Assembly (NCBI GenBank): GCA_016764915.1
Contig: JAESQY010000074.1
Coordinates: forward strand, 1-64,000
DNA: 64,000 nt
Origin: Aliivibrio sp.
Lineage (GTDB): Bacteria > Pseudomonadota > Gammaproteobacteria > Enterobacterales > Vibrionaceae
Direction: 5' to 3'
Shown: one piece after another, positions 39,412 through 46,771 of the stretch
Layout: each line of letters begins with the position of its first letter
Position numbering within the stretch: position 1 is the first letter of the stretch
Notes under the pieces: model-generated
Databases searched by the model: none
The model's input: only the letters and a program-made list of their open reading frames with translations
What the model was told of the DNA's origin: nothing
Program-made: the position numbers and the translations under genes

Positions 39412-39510
39412 TAAGATGTTTTTTTTAATTTAGTATGGCTCCACTTCAGTAGTTAACCCTTTCTCGAAGTATTTGAAATAATTATTAAAATCAAAACTAA
39501 ATCATCAATA

Positions 39511-39528
39511 TTAATATTTAAATATTAA
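39511..39528. repeat. 18-bp AT-only palindrome before arcC
   Basis: TTAATATTTAAATATTAA is perfectly symmetric and ends 28 bases before the arcC start codon. Confidence 0.6.
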
Positions 39529-39556
39529 CAGTTTGTTAATATTAGGGGACCAATAA

Positions 39557-40486
39557 ATGCGTATAGTACTAGCGTTAGGCGGAAATGCACTTCTAGCAAG
39601 AGGCGAAGCATTAACGGCTGAAAACCAGAGAAGTAATATTAAAAAAGCGGCTCAAAGTATTTCTAAAATTGCAAAGAAACATGAAGTTATTATTGTTCAT
39701 GGTAATGGTCCACAAGTTGGATTGTTGATGGAGCAAAATGCGATCTATCACTCTCATTCACCTGAAACTACGCCATACCCAATGGACGTATTAGGCTCGC
39801 AAACTTGTGGTATGGTCGGTTATATGTTGCAACAAGAGTTGCGAAATATAGATCGTTCATTAAATGTTGCTACTCTGCTTACTCAAACGGTAGTGTCTAA
39901 AGATGACCCTGCTTTTTCAGATCCTACTAAGTTTGTTGGCCCAGTATATTCACAGCAACAAGCTGCGGAGCTTTCTGAAAATAGTGATAAACAATTCAAA
40001 GCTGATGGCGAATATTATCGCCGTGTAGTACCGTCGCCACAGCCAAAAGATATCATTGAGCTGGAACAAATTCAGACTCTATTAGGCGCTGGAAATTTAG
40101 TTATCGCATGTGGCGGTGGCGGTGTGCCTGTTGCATTAGAGGGTGAACAACTTTCTGGTGTCGAATGTGTAATCGATAAAGATCTGACTGCAGAGCTGCT
40201 AGCTGAGAAGGTTGATGCTGATCTGTTTATCATTCTAACTGACGGTTCTATCTATCGTAATTTTGGAAAAGCAGACCAAACAGAGATGAAAGTTGCCACT
40301 CCGGCAGGTTTAGCAGAATTTGATTTTCCGGCGGGTTCAATGGGACCTAAAGTTGAAGCAGTATGTAAATTTGTAGAAACAGGAAGAGGCCACTCTGCTA
40401 TTGGTTCACTGTTTGATTTAGATAAAATAATTAATAATGAAGCGGGTACCTTAATTAAACCAGGTACTGGAATTATATATTACTAA
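39557..40486 (+). CDS. arcC: Carbamate kinase
   Basis: Makes ATP from carbamoyl phosphate and ADP (or the reverse), usually as the last step of the arginine deiminase or agmatine deiminase pathway. The amino-acid-kinase fold is seen in LALGGNALL, VHGNGPQVG, ACGGGGVPV, VIDKDLTAELLAE and LTDGSIYRNFG. It is 309 residues, usual for ArcC. It has no arcA, arcB or antiporter neighbour here and is surrounded by long untranslated DNA. The source of its carbamoyl phosphate is therefore elsewhere or unusual. Confidence 0.93.
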   Translation: MRIVLALGGNALLARGEALTAENQRSNIKKAAQSISKIAKKHEVIIVHGNGPQVGLLMEQNAIYHSHSPETTPYPMDVLGSQTCGMVGYMLQQELRNIDRSLNVATLLTQTVVSKDDPAFSDPTKFVGPVYSQQQAAELSENSDKQFKADGEYYRRVVPSPQPKDIIELEQIQTLLGAGNLVIACGGGGVPVALEGEQLSGVECVIDKDLTAELLAEKVDADLFIILTDGSIYRNFGKADQTEMKVATPAGLAEFDFPAGSMGPKVEAVCKFVETGRGHSAIGSLFDLDKIINNEAGTLIKPGTGIIYY

Positions 40487-40513
40487 TGAGTTATATTTCA
40501 TATTAAATACAAT

Positions 40514-40536
40514 ACTAGGCATGGTTTGTGCCTAGT
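40514..40536 (+). repeat. Hairpin downstream of arcC
   Basis: ACTAGGCA pairs perfectly with TGCCTAGT, 28 bases after the arcC stop. The following T-run is poor. It may be a weak terminator or a 3' end stabiliser. Confidence 0.5.
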
Positions 40537-40578
40537 AAGTTATAGTTTAGATAAAACAGTAATTAAATGGTTATATTT

Positions 40579-40628
40579 CTATCAATTTGAGAGTTTTATA
40601 TTTCATCAATATCAAATTGATAGTTTTT
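40579..40628 (+). repeat. 12-bp perfect inverted repeat with a T-run
   Basis: CTATCAATTTGA and TCAAATTGATAG are exact complements around a 21-base spacer and are followed by TTTTT. This could terminate arcC transcription or serve as a two-site operator. Confidence 0.55.
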
Positions 40629-40824
40629 ACGATAAAAATTAAATTTTAATAAATGAACATGTATACATTGATTATCTGGATCTGGCATTAACTTAGCAGT
40701 TGATACTTTATATGCTCAAATACTTTGAAGAGCTGAAGTGATTTGCAAAGTTTATTGATCTAGTAAGAAAATATTTTTAAAACTTCGTAATGAGATACTT
40801 ACAATTTAAAAGGATAATATAGAC

Positions 40825-42063
40825 ATGAGCCACGATATCATCAAAGCTTCAAGAAACACTGAAAATGCACCAATGAGCACTGTATCTACACAAACAGTTG
40901 CTTTTTCTCACTACAATAACTTCTCAGCTCAACTTCCTGTAGACCCTAAAACAGGTAACATCGTTACAGGTAGCGTAAAAGAGCAGGCAAAACAGTGTTT
41001 AGAAAACATTAAAGCGATTGTTGAAAGTATCGATCACGTAATGGATGATGTTGTTAAAATTAATGTTTTCGTTAAGAATATCGCTGATATTGACGCGATT
41101 AATGAAGTATATGCATCATTCTTCCCAAATACGATCCCTACACGTAACGTAGTACAAGTTGCTGCTCTGCCAATGAGTGATGCTTTGGTACAAATGGATA
41201 CATTGATCTCAAACGGTGAAGGTACTGCTCCACAAGCTCCTTGTGCGCTAGTTAAAGTATCAAGAAACACAGATAACGCACCAACAAGTGCTCTATCTAC
41301 TCAAACAGTTGCTTTCTCTCACTACAACAATCTTTCTGCTCAACTACCTATCGACCCTAAAACAGGTGCGTTGGTAGCTGGTGGCGTTAAAGAGCAAGCT
41401 GAGCAGTGCTTCGGCAACATCAAAACTATCCTAGAAAGCATTGGTCACGTGATGAACGATGTGGTTAAAACAACTATCTTCCTTAAAGACCTTGCTGATG
41501 CTGAAATTGTTAGCGAAGTATGTGCTAAGTTCTACCCAGGTTATGTACCTGCACGTACTGTTGTTAATGCAGCAGCTCTACCTATGGGCGCATTAGTTCA
41601 GATTGATACTGCAGTATCACACGGTGACGGAACTCCACCACAACTTGAAGAAGATACAAAGTTTCTTGTTATCGAAGCAAGGAATACAGAGAATGCACCA
41701 AAAGCAGCATACTCTCACACTGTTGCTTTCTCTCACTATAACCACATTGCTGGTCAATTACCTGTAGATCCAAAAACAGAGAAATTGGTAGCGGGTGACG
41801 TTAAAGCACAAGCTGAGCAGTGCCTAAATAACATCAAAGCAATCATTGAAAGTGTTGACCACGTAATGGACGATACTGTAAAAATCAATATCCAGCTTAC
41901 CGATGTTGCTGACATTGAAGCGGTAAACGAAGTTTACACAACGTTCTTCAAAGGCGACCTTCCAGCAAGAACTGTTGTTGGTGTTTCAGCTATCCCTATG
42001 GGCGCTTTAGTTCAAATTGATGCTGTTGTTTCTAACTGTGAAGGTACACCACCTACAGTTTAA
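40825..42063 (+). CDS. Protein with three tandem Rid (YjgF/YER057c/UK114) domains
   Basis: A 412-residue protein made of three full Rid domains at about 5-133, 142-270 and 282-409, each with the block QLP(V/I)DPKT and the closing (L)P-x-R-(T/N)VV. Canonical RidA is a trimer of about 130-residue chains that hydrolyses enamine/imine intermediates, so one chain here could form a whole trimer. By eye alignment with E. coli RidA the arginine is kept (Arg107, 244, 382). Glu120 is replaced by Gln in all three (Gln123, 259, 397). The Tyr17 position is kept only in domain 3 (Tyr296), and the Ser30 position only in domains 1 and 2. The substrate is therefore unknown. It lies 338 bases after arcC with its own ribosome site. 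Confidence 0.88.
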   Translation: MSHDIIKASRNTENAPMSTVSTQTVAFSHYNNFSAQLPVDPKTGNIVTGSVKEQAKQCLENIKAIVESIDHVMDDVVKINVFVKNIADIDAINEVYASFFPNTIPTRNVVQVAALPMSDALVQMDTLISNGEGTAPQAPCALVKVSRNTDNAPTSALSTQTVAFSHYNNLSAQLPIDPKTGALVAGGVKEQAEQCFGNIKTILESIGHVMNDVVKTTIFLKDLADAEIVSEVCAKFYPGYVPARTVVNAAALPMGALVQIDTAVSHGDGTPPQLEEDTKFLVIEARNTENAPKAAYSHTVAFSHYNHIAGQLPVDPKTEKLVAGDVKAQAEQCLNNIKAIIESVDHVMDDTVKINIQLTDVADIEAVNEVYTTFFKGDLPARTVVGVSAIPMGALVQIDAVVSNCEGTPPTV

Positions 42064-42279
42064 TAGTGATGGTGGTTTGGTCTTTGATTGAACTTAACTA
42101 TATTCACTGTTAGGCGCACATAAACGGCGTCGTATAAAATGGGCTACGCGATATCCGTTCAGGATCATCAAGTGGCTCATTTTTATTGGCTCCAATAAAT
42201 GTTCAACAATTTTCATCAGAACCGATTACAATGCCCCGTTAAACGACTTCCACAGAAAAAAGAGCATGAGTTTTTGAAC

Positions 42280-42579
42280 ATGATTGATGTAAATATTGAG
42301 ATCAGCGACTGGTCACCCTGCGTATCGCCAAGCCAACAAAAAGGCTGCGGTGCCTGTTGTATCGCCCCATCAATCACTTCACCTATTCCAGGAATGCCAG
42401 ATGGAAAGCGAGCAGGGGAGCGATGTGTTCAGTTAAACGACCACAACCTTTGCAAGTTATTTGGTATGGCGAGTCGACCTAAAGTCTGTTTAGACTTTAC
42501 CGATGAAGCGTCGATATGCGCTTCAGGGCCTGATTTTGCCTTGAAAACCTTAAATGAACTCGAGCTAATGACTCAGTAA
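42280..42579 (+). CDS. YkgJ-family cysteine cluster protein
   Basis: A 100-residue protein with eight cysteines (14, 23, 26, 27, 49, 58, 70, 80) in the pattern of the PF03692 zinc/iron-chelating family. The centre is KGCGACCIAPSITSPIPGMP. The biochemical role is unknown. The ATG at 42280 is preferred because relatives begin just before the ISDWSPC segment. An ATG at 42199 would add 27 residues that look non-conserved. It is followed by the related YcgN gene after 35 bases. Confidence 0.8.
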   Translation: MIDVNIEISDWSPCVSPSQQKGCGACCIAPSITSPIPGMPDGKRAGERCVQLNDHNLCKLFGMASRPKVCLDFTDEASICASGPDFALKTLNELELMTQ

Positions 42580-42614
42580 AACACTCTTCACATAACAATC
42601 GACATGGTATTTAA

Positions 42615-43055
42615 ATGACACAGCAGTTTTGGCAACAAAAAAAATTAGAACAGATGACAGAGACCGAGTGGGAATCGCTGTGTGATGGTTGTGGAAAATG
42701 TTGTCTGCATAAGTTGATGGATGAAGATAGCGATGAGATTTACTATACCAATGTCGCCTGCAGCTGGCTGAACAGCAAGACCTGCGGCTGCAAAGACTAC
42801 CCAAATCGTTTTGAATCGGGCGAAGAGTGCTTAAAGCTTACCAGAGACAAAATCCACGAGTTTAATTGGCTCCCTAAAACCTGCAGCTATCGATTACTGT
42901 CAGAAGACAAGCCGCTACCCGAGTGGCACCCACTGATCACCGGGTCAAAATCAAAAATGCACGCCGCCAAAGAGAGCGTTAGAGGCACTGTCGTGTATGA
43001 GATTGATGTTATTGACTGGGAAGATCACATTATAAATCACCCTAATAGAGGCTAG
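42615..43055 (+). CDS. ycgN: YcgN family cysteine cluster protein
   Basis: A 146-residue protein of the UPF0260/YcgN family. The N-terminal CDGCGKCC (23-30) and further cysteines in [16 protein letters not shown] and KTCSYR give a likely metal cluster. The end of the protein carries the conserved WHPLITGS and [14 protein letters not shown]. The function is unknown. In E. coli ycgN is close to ycgL; here it lies 27 kb away beside another cysteine-cluster gene. Confidence 0.9.
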   Translation: MTQQFWQQKKLEQMTETEWESLCDGCGKCCLHKLMDEDSDEIYYTNVACSWLNSKTCGCKDYPNRFESGEECLKLTRDKIHEFNWLPKTCSYRLLSEDKPLPEWHPLITGSKSKMHAAKESVRGTVVYEIDVIDWEDHIINHPNRG

Positions 43056-43134
43056 GTGTTGCAAGGGTTTTCAATGCTTTATATGTGGTGAATCCATCAA
43101 CAAGTATCAATATCTATCTATATTATGAAAATTT

Positions 43135-43164
43135 GCCGCCATTTTGTCGCCATTTTTTGGCGGC
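43135..43164. repeat. GC-rich inverted repeat in AT-rich surroundings
   Basis: GCCGCCA pairs with TGGCGGC; a second internal pairing CGCCA / TGGCG competes with it. It lies six bases after the end of the unknown membrane-protein gene (minus strand) and 80 bases after ycgN, so it could terminate either. Confidence 0.55.
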
Positions 43165-43169
43165 GAGTT

Positions 43170-43838
43170 CTATAGGTTTTTACAGAAAATATCTAATGCA
43201 TCTTTGTAATTTATATACAGAGAAAAAAGAGCAAGAAATGATGGAATACCTATTTCCATTATGTGGAACCGTAAGTTTTGTTGAATCGAATAGGCTTTAA
43301 TGCTTGATTCAAATCGGTCAATCCTTTTCAAGTCGTGTTGCAGTCCAGATGCAACATATACAGTTTCAATTAGCTTGTCTCCTAACTTAGAAAGGTCGAG
43401 ATTGCCGCTACTAGCACTCCAACTTATCTGCTGTTGAAGTAATCTTTTTAATTTATCTTCATACTTGGGCTCGTCAGGACAAAATGTGAATTGACAAATT
43501 TCAGAAATGGATTTGATCCTAGTTGAATCGTTATTCATATCATTTGCTTTAGGTTCAGCATCGCCTGCGAGTCGAAGTCTCCAAGACCACCATTCATCAA
43601 CACAGCGCCAAACAAAGTGAATCAGTTGATATAGAACAATTATGAAGAATATTAGCTTCATATGTTCAATCGTTAAGTTTGTAAGGGGAATACCTAAGAA
43701 ATTGACTGGTTTGGTATCGATGCCAATATTGAAGTGTGAAATTGCAATTGACACACTACTAGCAATGAGGATATTGCGGCGGTATCTAATTGTTGACTCA
43801 GAGAACTCTATGAATGGTCTACTAGTGAATGAACCCAT
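43170..43838 (-). CDS. Unrecognised membrane protein
   Basis: A 222-residue protein with probable membrane helices at about 23-42, 58-80 and 195-213, and a charged soluble stretch of about 100 residues between the second and third. The soluble part contains a WRCVDEWWSWRLR segment just after helix 2 and several Leu-rich helical turns (KLKRLLQQQ). I do not recognise the family. ATG at 43838 with AAGG upstream. Base composition is more AT-rich than the neighbours. It lies between ycgN and a short integrase-like scrap, which suggests an acquired gene. Confidence 0.65.
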   Translation of the reverse strand: MGSFTSRPFIEFSESTIRYRRNILIASSVSIAISHFNIGIDTKPVNFLGIPLTNLTIEHMKLIFFIIVLYQLIHFVWRCVDEWWSWRLRLAGDAEPKANDMNNDSTRIKSISEICQFTFCPDEPKYEDKLKRLLQQQISWSASSGNLDLSKLGDKLIETVYVASGLQHDLKRIDRFESSIKAYSIQQNLRFHIMEIGIPSFLALFSLYINYKDALDIFCKNL

Positions 43839-43862
43839 ACAATTAATTACCTTACAAATTAG

Positions 43863-43970
43863 CCAAAGGGTTTTTGCTCACCACATCTTCTAGGTGAGCG
43901 TAGCGCATGGTCTGACCTAGCTCTGCTGCCATATCCAAGATGCTCTCTGTGAGTGGAAGTGTGGGTTAGC
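43863..43970 (-). pseudogene. Short coding scrap resembling a tyrosine-recombinase end
   Basis: Between the stop of the PH-domain gene and the membrane-protein gene, about 36 codons are open on the minus strand without a good start, ending at a TAA at 43863. The translation contains ELGQTMRYAHLEDVV. MRYAHL is the usual sequence around the catalytic tyrosine of tyrosine recombinases. The rest does not match well, so this is a tentative remnant. Confidence 0.3.
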
Positions 43971-44336
43971 TTAAATATCCGAGCTTAATAACGTAGCGAT
44001 TTTTTTGATGTCGGTACCTTTTAAGAAAGCAAACTCAAGTTCGCCAATGCCTGAAGCCCAGATCTTGAATTCTGAATCGAGATCAAAAGTACCTGCGGTT
44101 TCTACTGAAAAAGCAGTGATTTTGCTATAAGGGATCACAAAAAACTCGGCTTTTTTGCCGCGTAAGCCCTGAACGTCAACCGTGATTAATCGCTTATTGG
44201 TAAGGATTAACAGATCTCGCACCGTTTTGTATTCTAGAGCAACGGTTTCGCCATCTTGGATTAAAAAGTCATAGCGTTCACTATTCACGCCAACTTGCTC
44301 TTCGGTTAGGGCCGTGAGTTTGATACCTTTAAACAT
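43971..44336 (-). CDS. Bacterial PH-domain protein
   Basis: A 121-residue protein covering one PH-like domain. DFLIQDGETVALEYKTVRDLLILTNKRLITVD is the conserved opening, and the strand pair IPYSKITAFSVETAG with LDSEFKIW follows. It has no signal peptide or membrane segment. The role of these small stand-alone PH proteins is not established. ATG at 44336. It follows dusC on the same strand after 93 bases. Confidence 0.85.
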   Translation of the reverse strand: MFKGIKLTALTEEQVGVNSERYDFLIQDGETVALEYKTVRDLLILTNKRLITVDVQGLRGKKAEFFVIPYSKITAFSVETAGTFDLDSEFKIWASGIGELEFAFLKGTDIKKIATLLSSDI

Positions 44337-44429
44337 AACTATCTCTTTATAATATGAATAATGGATTATCTTACCTGAAATAACCTAAGTAGTTGTTGGC
44401 ACTGCTCACTCTCTACTGATTATTCGAGA

Positions 44430-45392
44430 TTAATATTCTTGGCAGATACTCAACTCTTTTAACGCAATTTCTAGCAACTCAACAATCGGTTGTGCCTGCT
44501 TATGGCAGCGAATGTCGGTGAATAGGGCTTTGGCTTGTGGGTACTCTTGTCGTAGATAGACAAGCCACTGCTTAACGCGATTCGGGTAATATCTCCCTTT
44601 GTCACCCTCAATTTCAAATTGAGAGTAGCGCAGTAGCAGCTCGATGACTTCACTCCAAGGCATCGATGGCTGGTTATACTTAACCACGTTACCCAGATTT
44701 GGCAGGTTAAAAGCACCACGGCACACCATTAAGGTATCGATGCCTGTCGCTGCGATGCAGTTTTTCGCATCTTGATGGTTCCAGATCTCGCCATTAGCGA
44801 TCACAGGGATTTGAATAGTATTCGCAACTTGCTTAATGTAATCCCATTTAATCTCTTCCGCTTTATAACCATCGACCTTGGTTCGTGCGTGTACGGTTAA
44901 CTCATTAGCACCAGCTTGATACACAGCATCGGCAATTTCAAAACATTCGCTAGGGGACTCCCAGCCTAATCGAATTTTTGCGGTAACCAATTGATCACTA
45001 GGCACTGCATCACGACACGCTTTTACGATGTTGTAAATCTGATCTGGAGTTTTAAGTAGTGCAGCACCACCTCGGCTTTTGTTCACCGCTTTAGCTGGGC
45101 AGCCAAAATTGAGATCCACGCCGTCTGAACCGATTTCAACCGCTCTGTTGGCATTTTCGGCCATCCAGTCAGGCTCTTGGCCTAGCAGTTGAACTCGTAC
45201 AGGGGTGCCGGATGAGGTTTTGCTTTGTTGATGAAGCTCTGGACAAATACGATAGAAAACATGCTCAGGTAATAACATGTCAATAACACGAATGAACTCG
45301 GTAACACAGAGATCGTAATCATTAATCTGGGTAAGAAGATCACGCATTAAGTGATCGAGAACACCCTCCATCGGGCCGAGAATTACGCGCAT
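44430..45392 (-). CDS. dusC: tRNA-dihydrouridine(16) synthase DusC
   Basis: An FMN enzyme that reduces U16 in the tRNA D loop. LGPMEGVLD is the FMN-binding start, [19 protein letters not shown] holds the catalytic cysteine, and [17 protein letters not shown] and IANGEIW are Dus motifs. It is 320 residues (E. coli DusC 315), and the sequence fits DusC rather than DusA or DusB. Confidence 0.93.
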   Translation of the reverse strand: MRVILGPMEGVLDHLMRDLLTQINDYDLCVTEFIRVIDMLLPEHVFYRICPELHQQSKTSSGTPVRVQLLGQEPDWMAENANRAVEIGSDGVDLNFGCPAKAVNKSRGGAALLKTPDQIYNIVKACRDAVPSDQLVTAKIRLGWESPSECFEIADAVYQAGANELTVHARTKVDGYKAEEIKWDYIKQVANTIQIPVIANGEIWNHQDAKNCIAATGIDTLMVCRGAFNLPNLGNVVKYNQPSMPWSEVIELLLRYSQFEIEGDKGRYYPNRVKQWLVYLRQEYPQAKALFTDIRCHKQAQPIVELLEIALKELSICQEY

Positions 45393-45440
45393 GAATACCT
45401 CATTTTAATTGAGGCGTGATTGTAGAGGGCAATAGAAGCA

Positions 45441-45466
45441 CTGTCCAATTTAAGTTCATTGGACAG
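45441..45466. repeat. Inverted repeat between dusC and the pilin gene
   Basis: CTGTCCAAT / ATTGGACAG, nine perfect pairs with an eight-base loop. It lies 14 bases after the pilin stop and about 50 bases before the dusC start. There is no T-run, so terminator or operator cannot be told apart. Confidence 0.5.
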
Positions 45467-45479
45467 CGGCTACTGTCAA

Positions 45480-46010
45480 TTAAAAGGATGGAGTATTGTG
45501 TTCAAAGATTGTAGACCCTGTGGCTGGATCATAAGTTAATTGAGGTAACTCGATAGATGTTGTTTTATTTTTATGGGTACCAATATAGTAGTAAATGCAC
45601 TTATTATCACCAGTATACCAATATTTAACATCCACAAGAGAAGGGAAGATGCTCGCACCAAACTCAGCCGTAGTTAAATCTGAGTCTAATAAATTGTTCC
45701 AAATTTCCCCACATCCAGAGCCGGTAACGCCAGCAGTGTCTCCTATCGGAAAGCCTTCAATGGATGCGAAAAGAACATCATTGGCATAACCTTCAACCGC
45801 TCTGGTCGTTGGTTCACCATCAATTAACCACTGACTTTTATAGAGCTGTAGAGCGGACTTGAAGGCTCCAAAAGAGCCTTGCGCTGCTGACTCATGGGCA
45901 TCATCAGCAAAATTTAAAAACTTTGGGGCCGCAGTTACTGCTAAGATACCCAAAATAACAATGACTACAACGAGTTCAATTAGGGTAAACCCGTTACTCT
46001 GTTTTTTCAT
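45480..46010 (-). CDS. Type IV prepilin, MSHA-like, orphan
   Basis: A 176-residue type IV prepilin. The leader MKKQSNG is cut before FTLIELVVVIVILGILAVTAAP, the standard class III signal with Glu5. The following PKFLNFADDAHESAAQGSFGAFKSALQLYKSQ closely resembles MshA-type pilins. Two C-terminal cysteines (in GSGCGEIW and DNKCIYYY) could form the D-region disulphide. No other pilus gene lies in the window, so it is outside any msh or pil cluster. The ATG at 46010 is chosen because a GTG at 46022 would lengthen the leader with hydrophobic residues. Confidence 0.85.
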   Translation of the reverse strand: MKKQSNGFTLIELVVVIVILGILAVTAAPKFLNFADDAHESAAQGSFGAFKSALQLYKSQWLIDGEPTTRAVEGYANDVLFASIEGFPIGDTAGVTGSGCGEIWNNLLDSDLTTAEFGASIFPSLVDVKYWYTGDNKCIYYYIGTHKNKTTSIELPQLTYDPATGSTIFEHNTPSF

Positions 46011-46122
46011 GATAAAATTCACTTTTACAAATAAATAAAAAATTGTATGGATTAGCTAAATGTTTAGCGACCTATATCAATTATATCAATTGCTACAATC
46101 AATATAAAGCTAAGTGAGTAGT

Positions 46123-46722
46123 ATGAGTAAAATTATTGAGATGTCAGATACTTGGACTGGCCAATCGGTCCATTTTCTCGAAGGTGCGATTTTAGCAGCG
46201 AATATGTCAGCGAAACCTTTTGATCCAGATGAGTGGGTTTCATTGTTATCTGAAAATGAAGTGAAGAAAGACGATAAAAATGAAATCGTCAGACACTTAG
46301 AGCAACAGTATAATTTACTGTTAAGAAGTGAATACTCTATTACCACAGCCGCTAACGATCACCTTCAAGAGATGGCTTATGGCTTCATGAGTGTTTGGTC
46401 TTTGGTAGAGCCGAGTTGGAGTGACGTAAAGGCCTCAGATGGCACGATGCGAATGTTATCGGCGTTATTAACAACGATGATGCTGGTAATTGATGAAAAA
46501 CAGACTCAGTCACAAATGCGTGAATCGGGTATTGAAAGCCCACCACAACTTGCTGATATGTTACCGAATTTAGATGCAATGGTCATTGAGGTTTCCCTCG
46601 CTGCTGATGAAGCTAATGTTGGGGCAAAAAGTCAGTCAGTTAATCCATATAAAGATATTGGACGCAATGATCCTTGTCTCTGTGGCAGTGGTAAGAAGTT
46701 TAAGCAATGTTGTGGACCGTAA
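46123..46722 (+). CDS. SEC-C motif protein, YecA-like (UPF0149)
   Basis: A 199-residue protein with a helical UPF0149-like body and a C-terminal SEC-C zinc motif, GRNDPCLCGSGKKFKQCCG. SEC-C motifs bind zinc and often contact ribosomes or SecB. The body begins MSKIIEMSDTWTGQ, and the middle has two amphipathic helices. Function unknown. ATG at 46123 with AAGTGAG upstream; a GTG at 46114 is less likely. Confidence 0.8.
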   Translation: MSKIIEMSDTWTGQSVHFLEGAILAANMSAKPFDPDEWVSLLSENEVKKDDKNEIVRHLEQQYNLLLRSEYSITTAANDHLQEMAYGFMSVWSLVEPSWSDVKASDGTMRMLSALLTTMMLVIDEKQTQSQMRESGIESPPQLADMLPNLDAMVIEVSLAADEANVGAKSQSVNPYKDIGRNDPCLCGSGKKFKQCCGP

Positions 46723-46771
46723 GGAATTGAGTTAACAGCAACATAGTGTTGCTGTTAATGTTGTTCTTCTC

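Larger units (their letters stand above)
39041..39556. other. Long AT-rich intergenic region before arcC
   Basis: 516 bases with no plausible gene. It contains a perfect 10-bp hairpin (39050-39073), a CRP-like motif (39393-39411) and an 18-bp AT palindrome (39511-39528) close to the arcC start. The arcC ribosome site is TTAGGGGAC. Confidence 0.7.
40487..40824. other. AT-rich intergenic region between arcC and the triple-Rid gene
   Basis: 338 bases without a gene. It holds a hairpin soon after arcC (40514-40536) and a long inverted repeat (40579-40623) ending in five T residues. The last part includes AAAAGGA as the ribosome site of the next gene. Confidence 0.7.
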
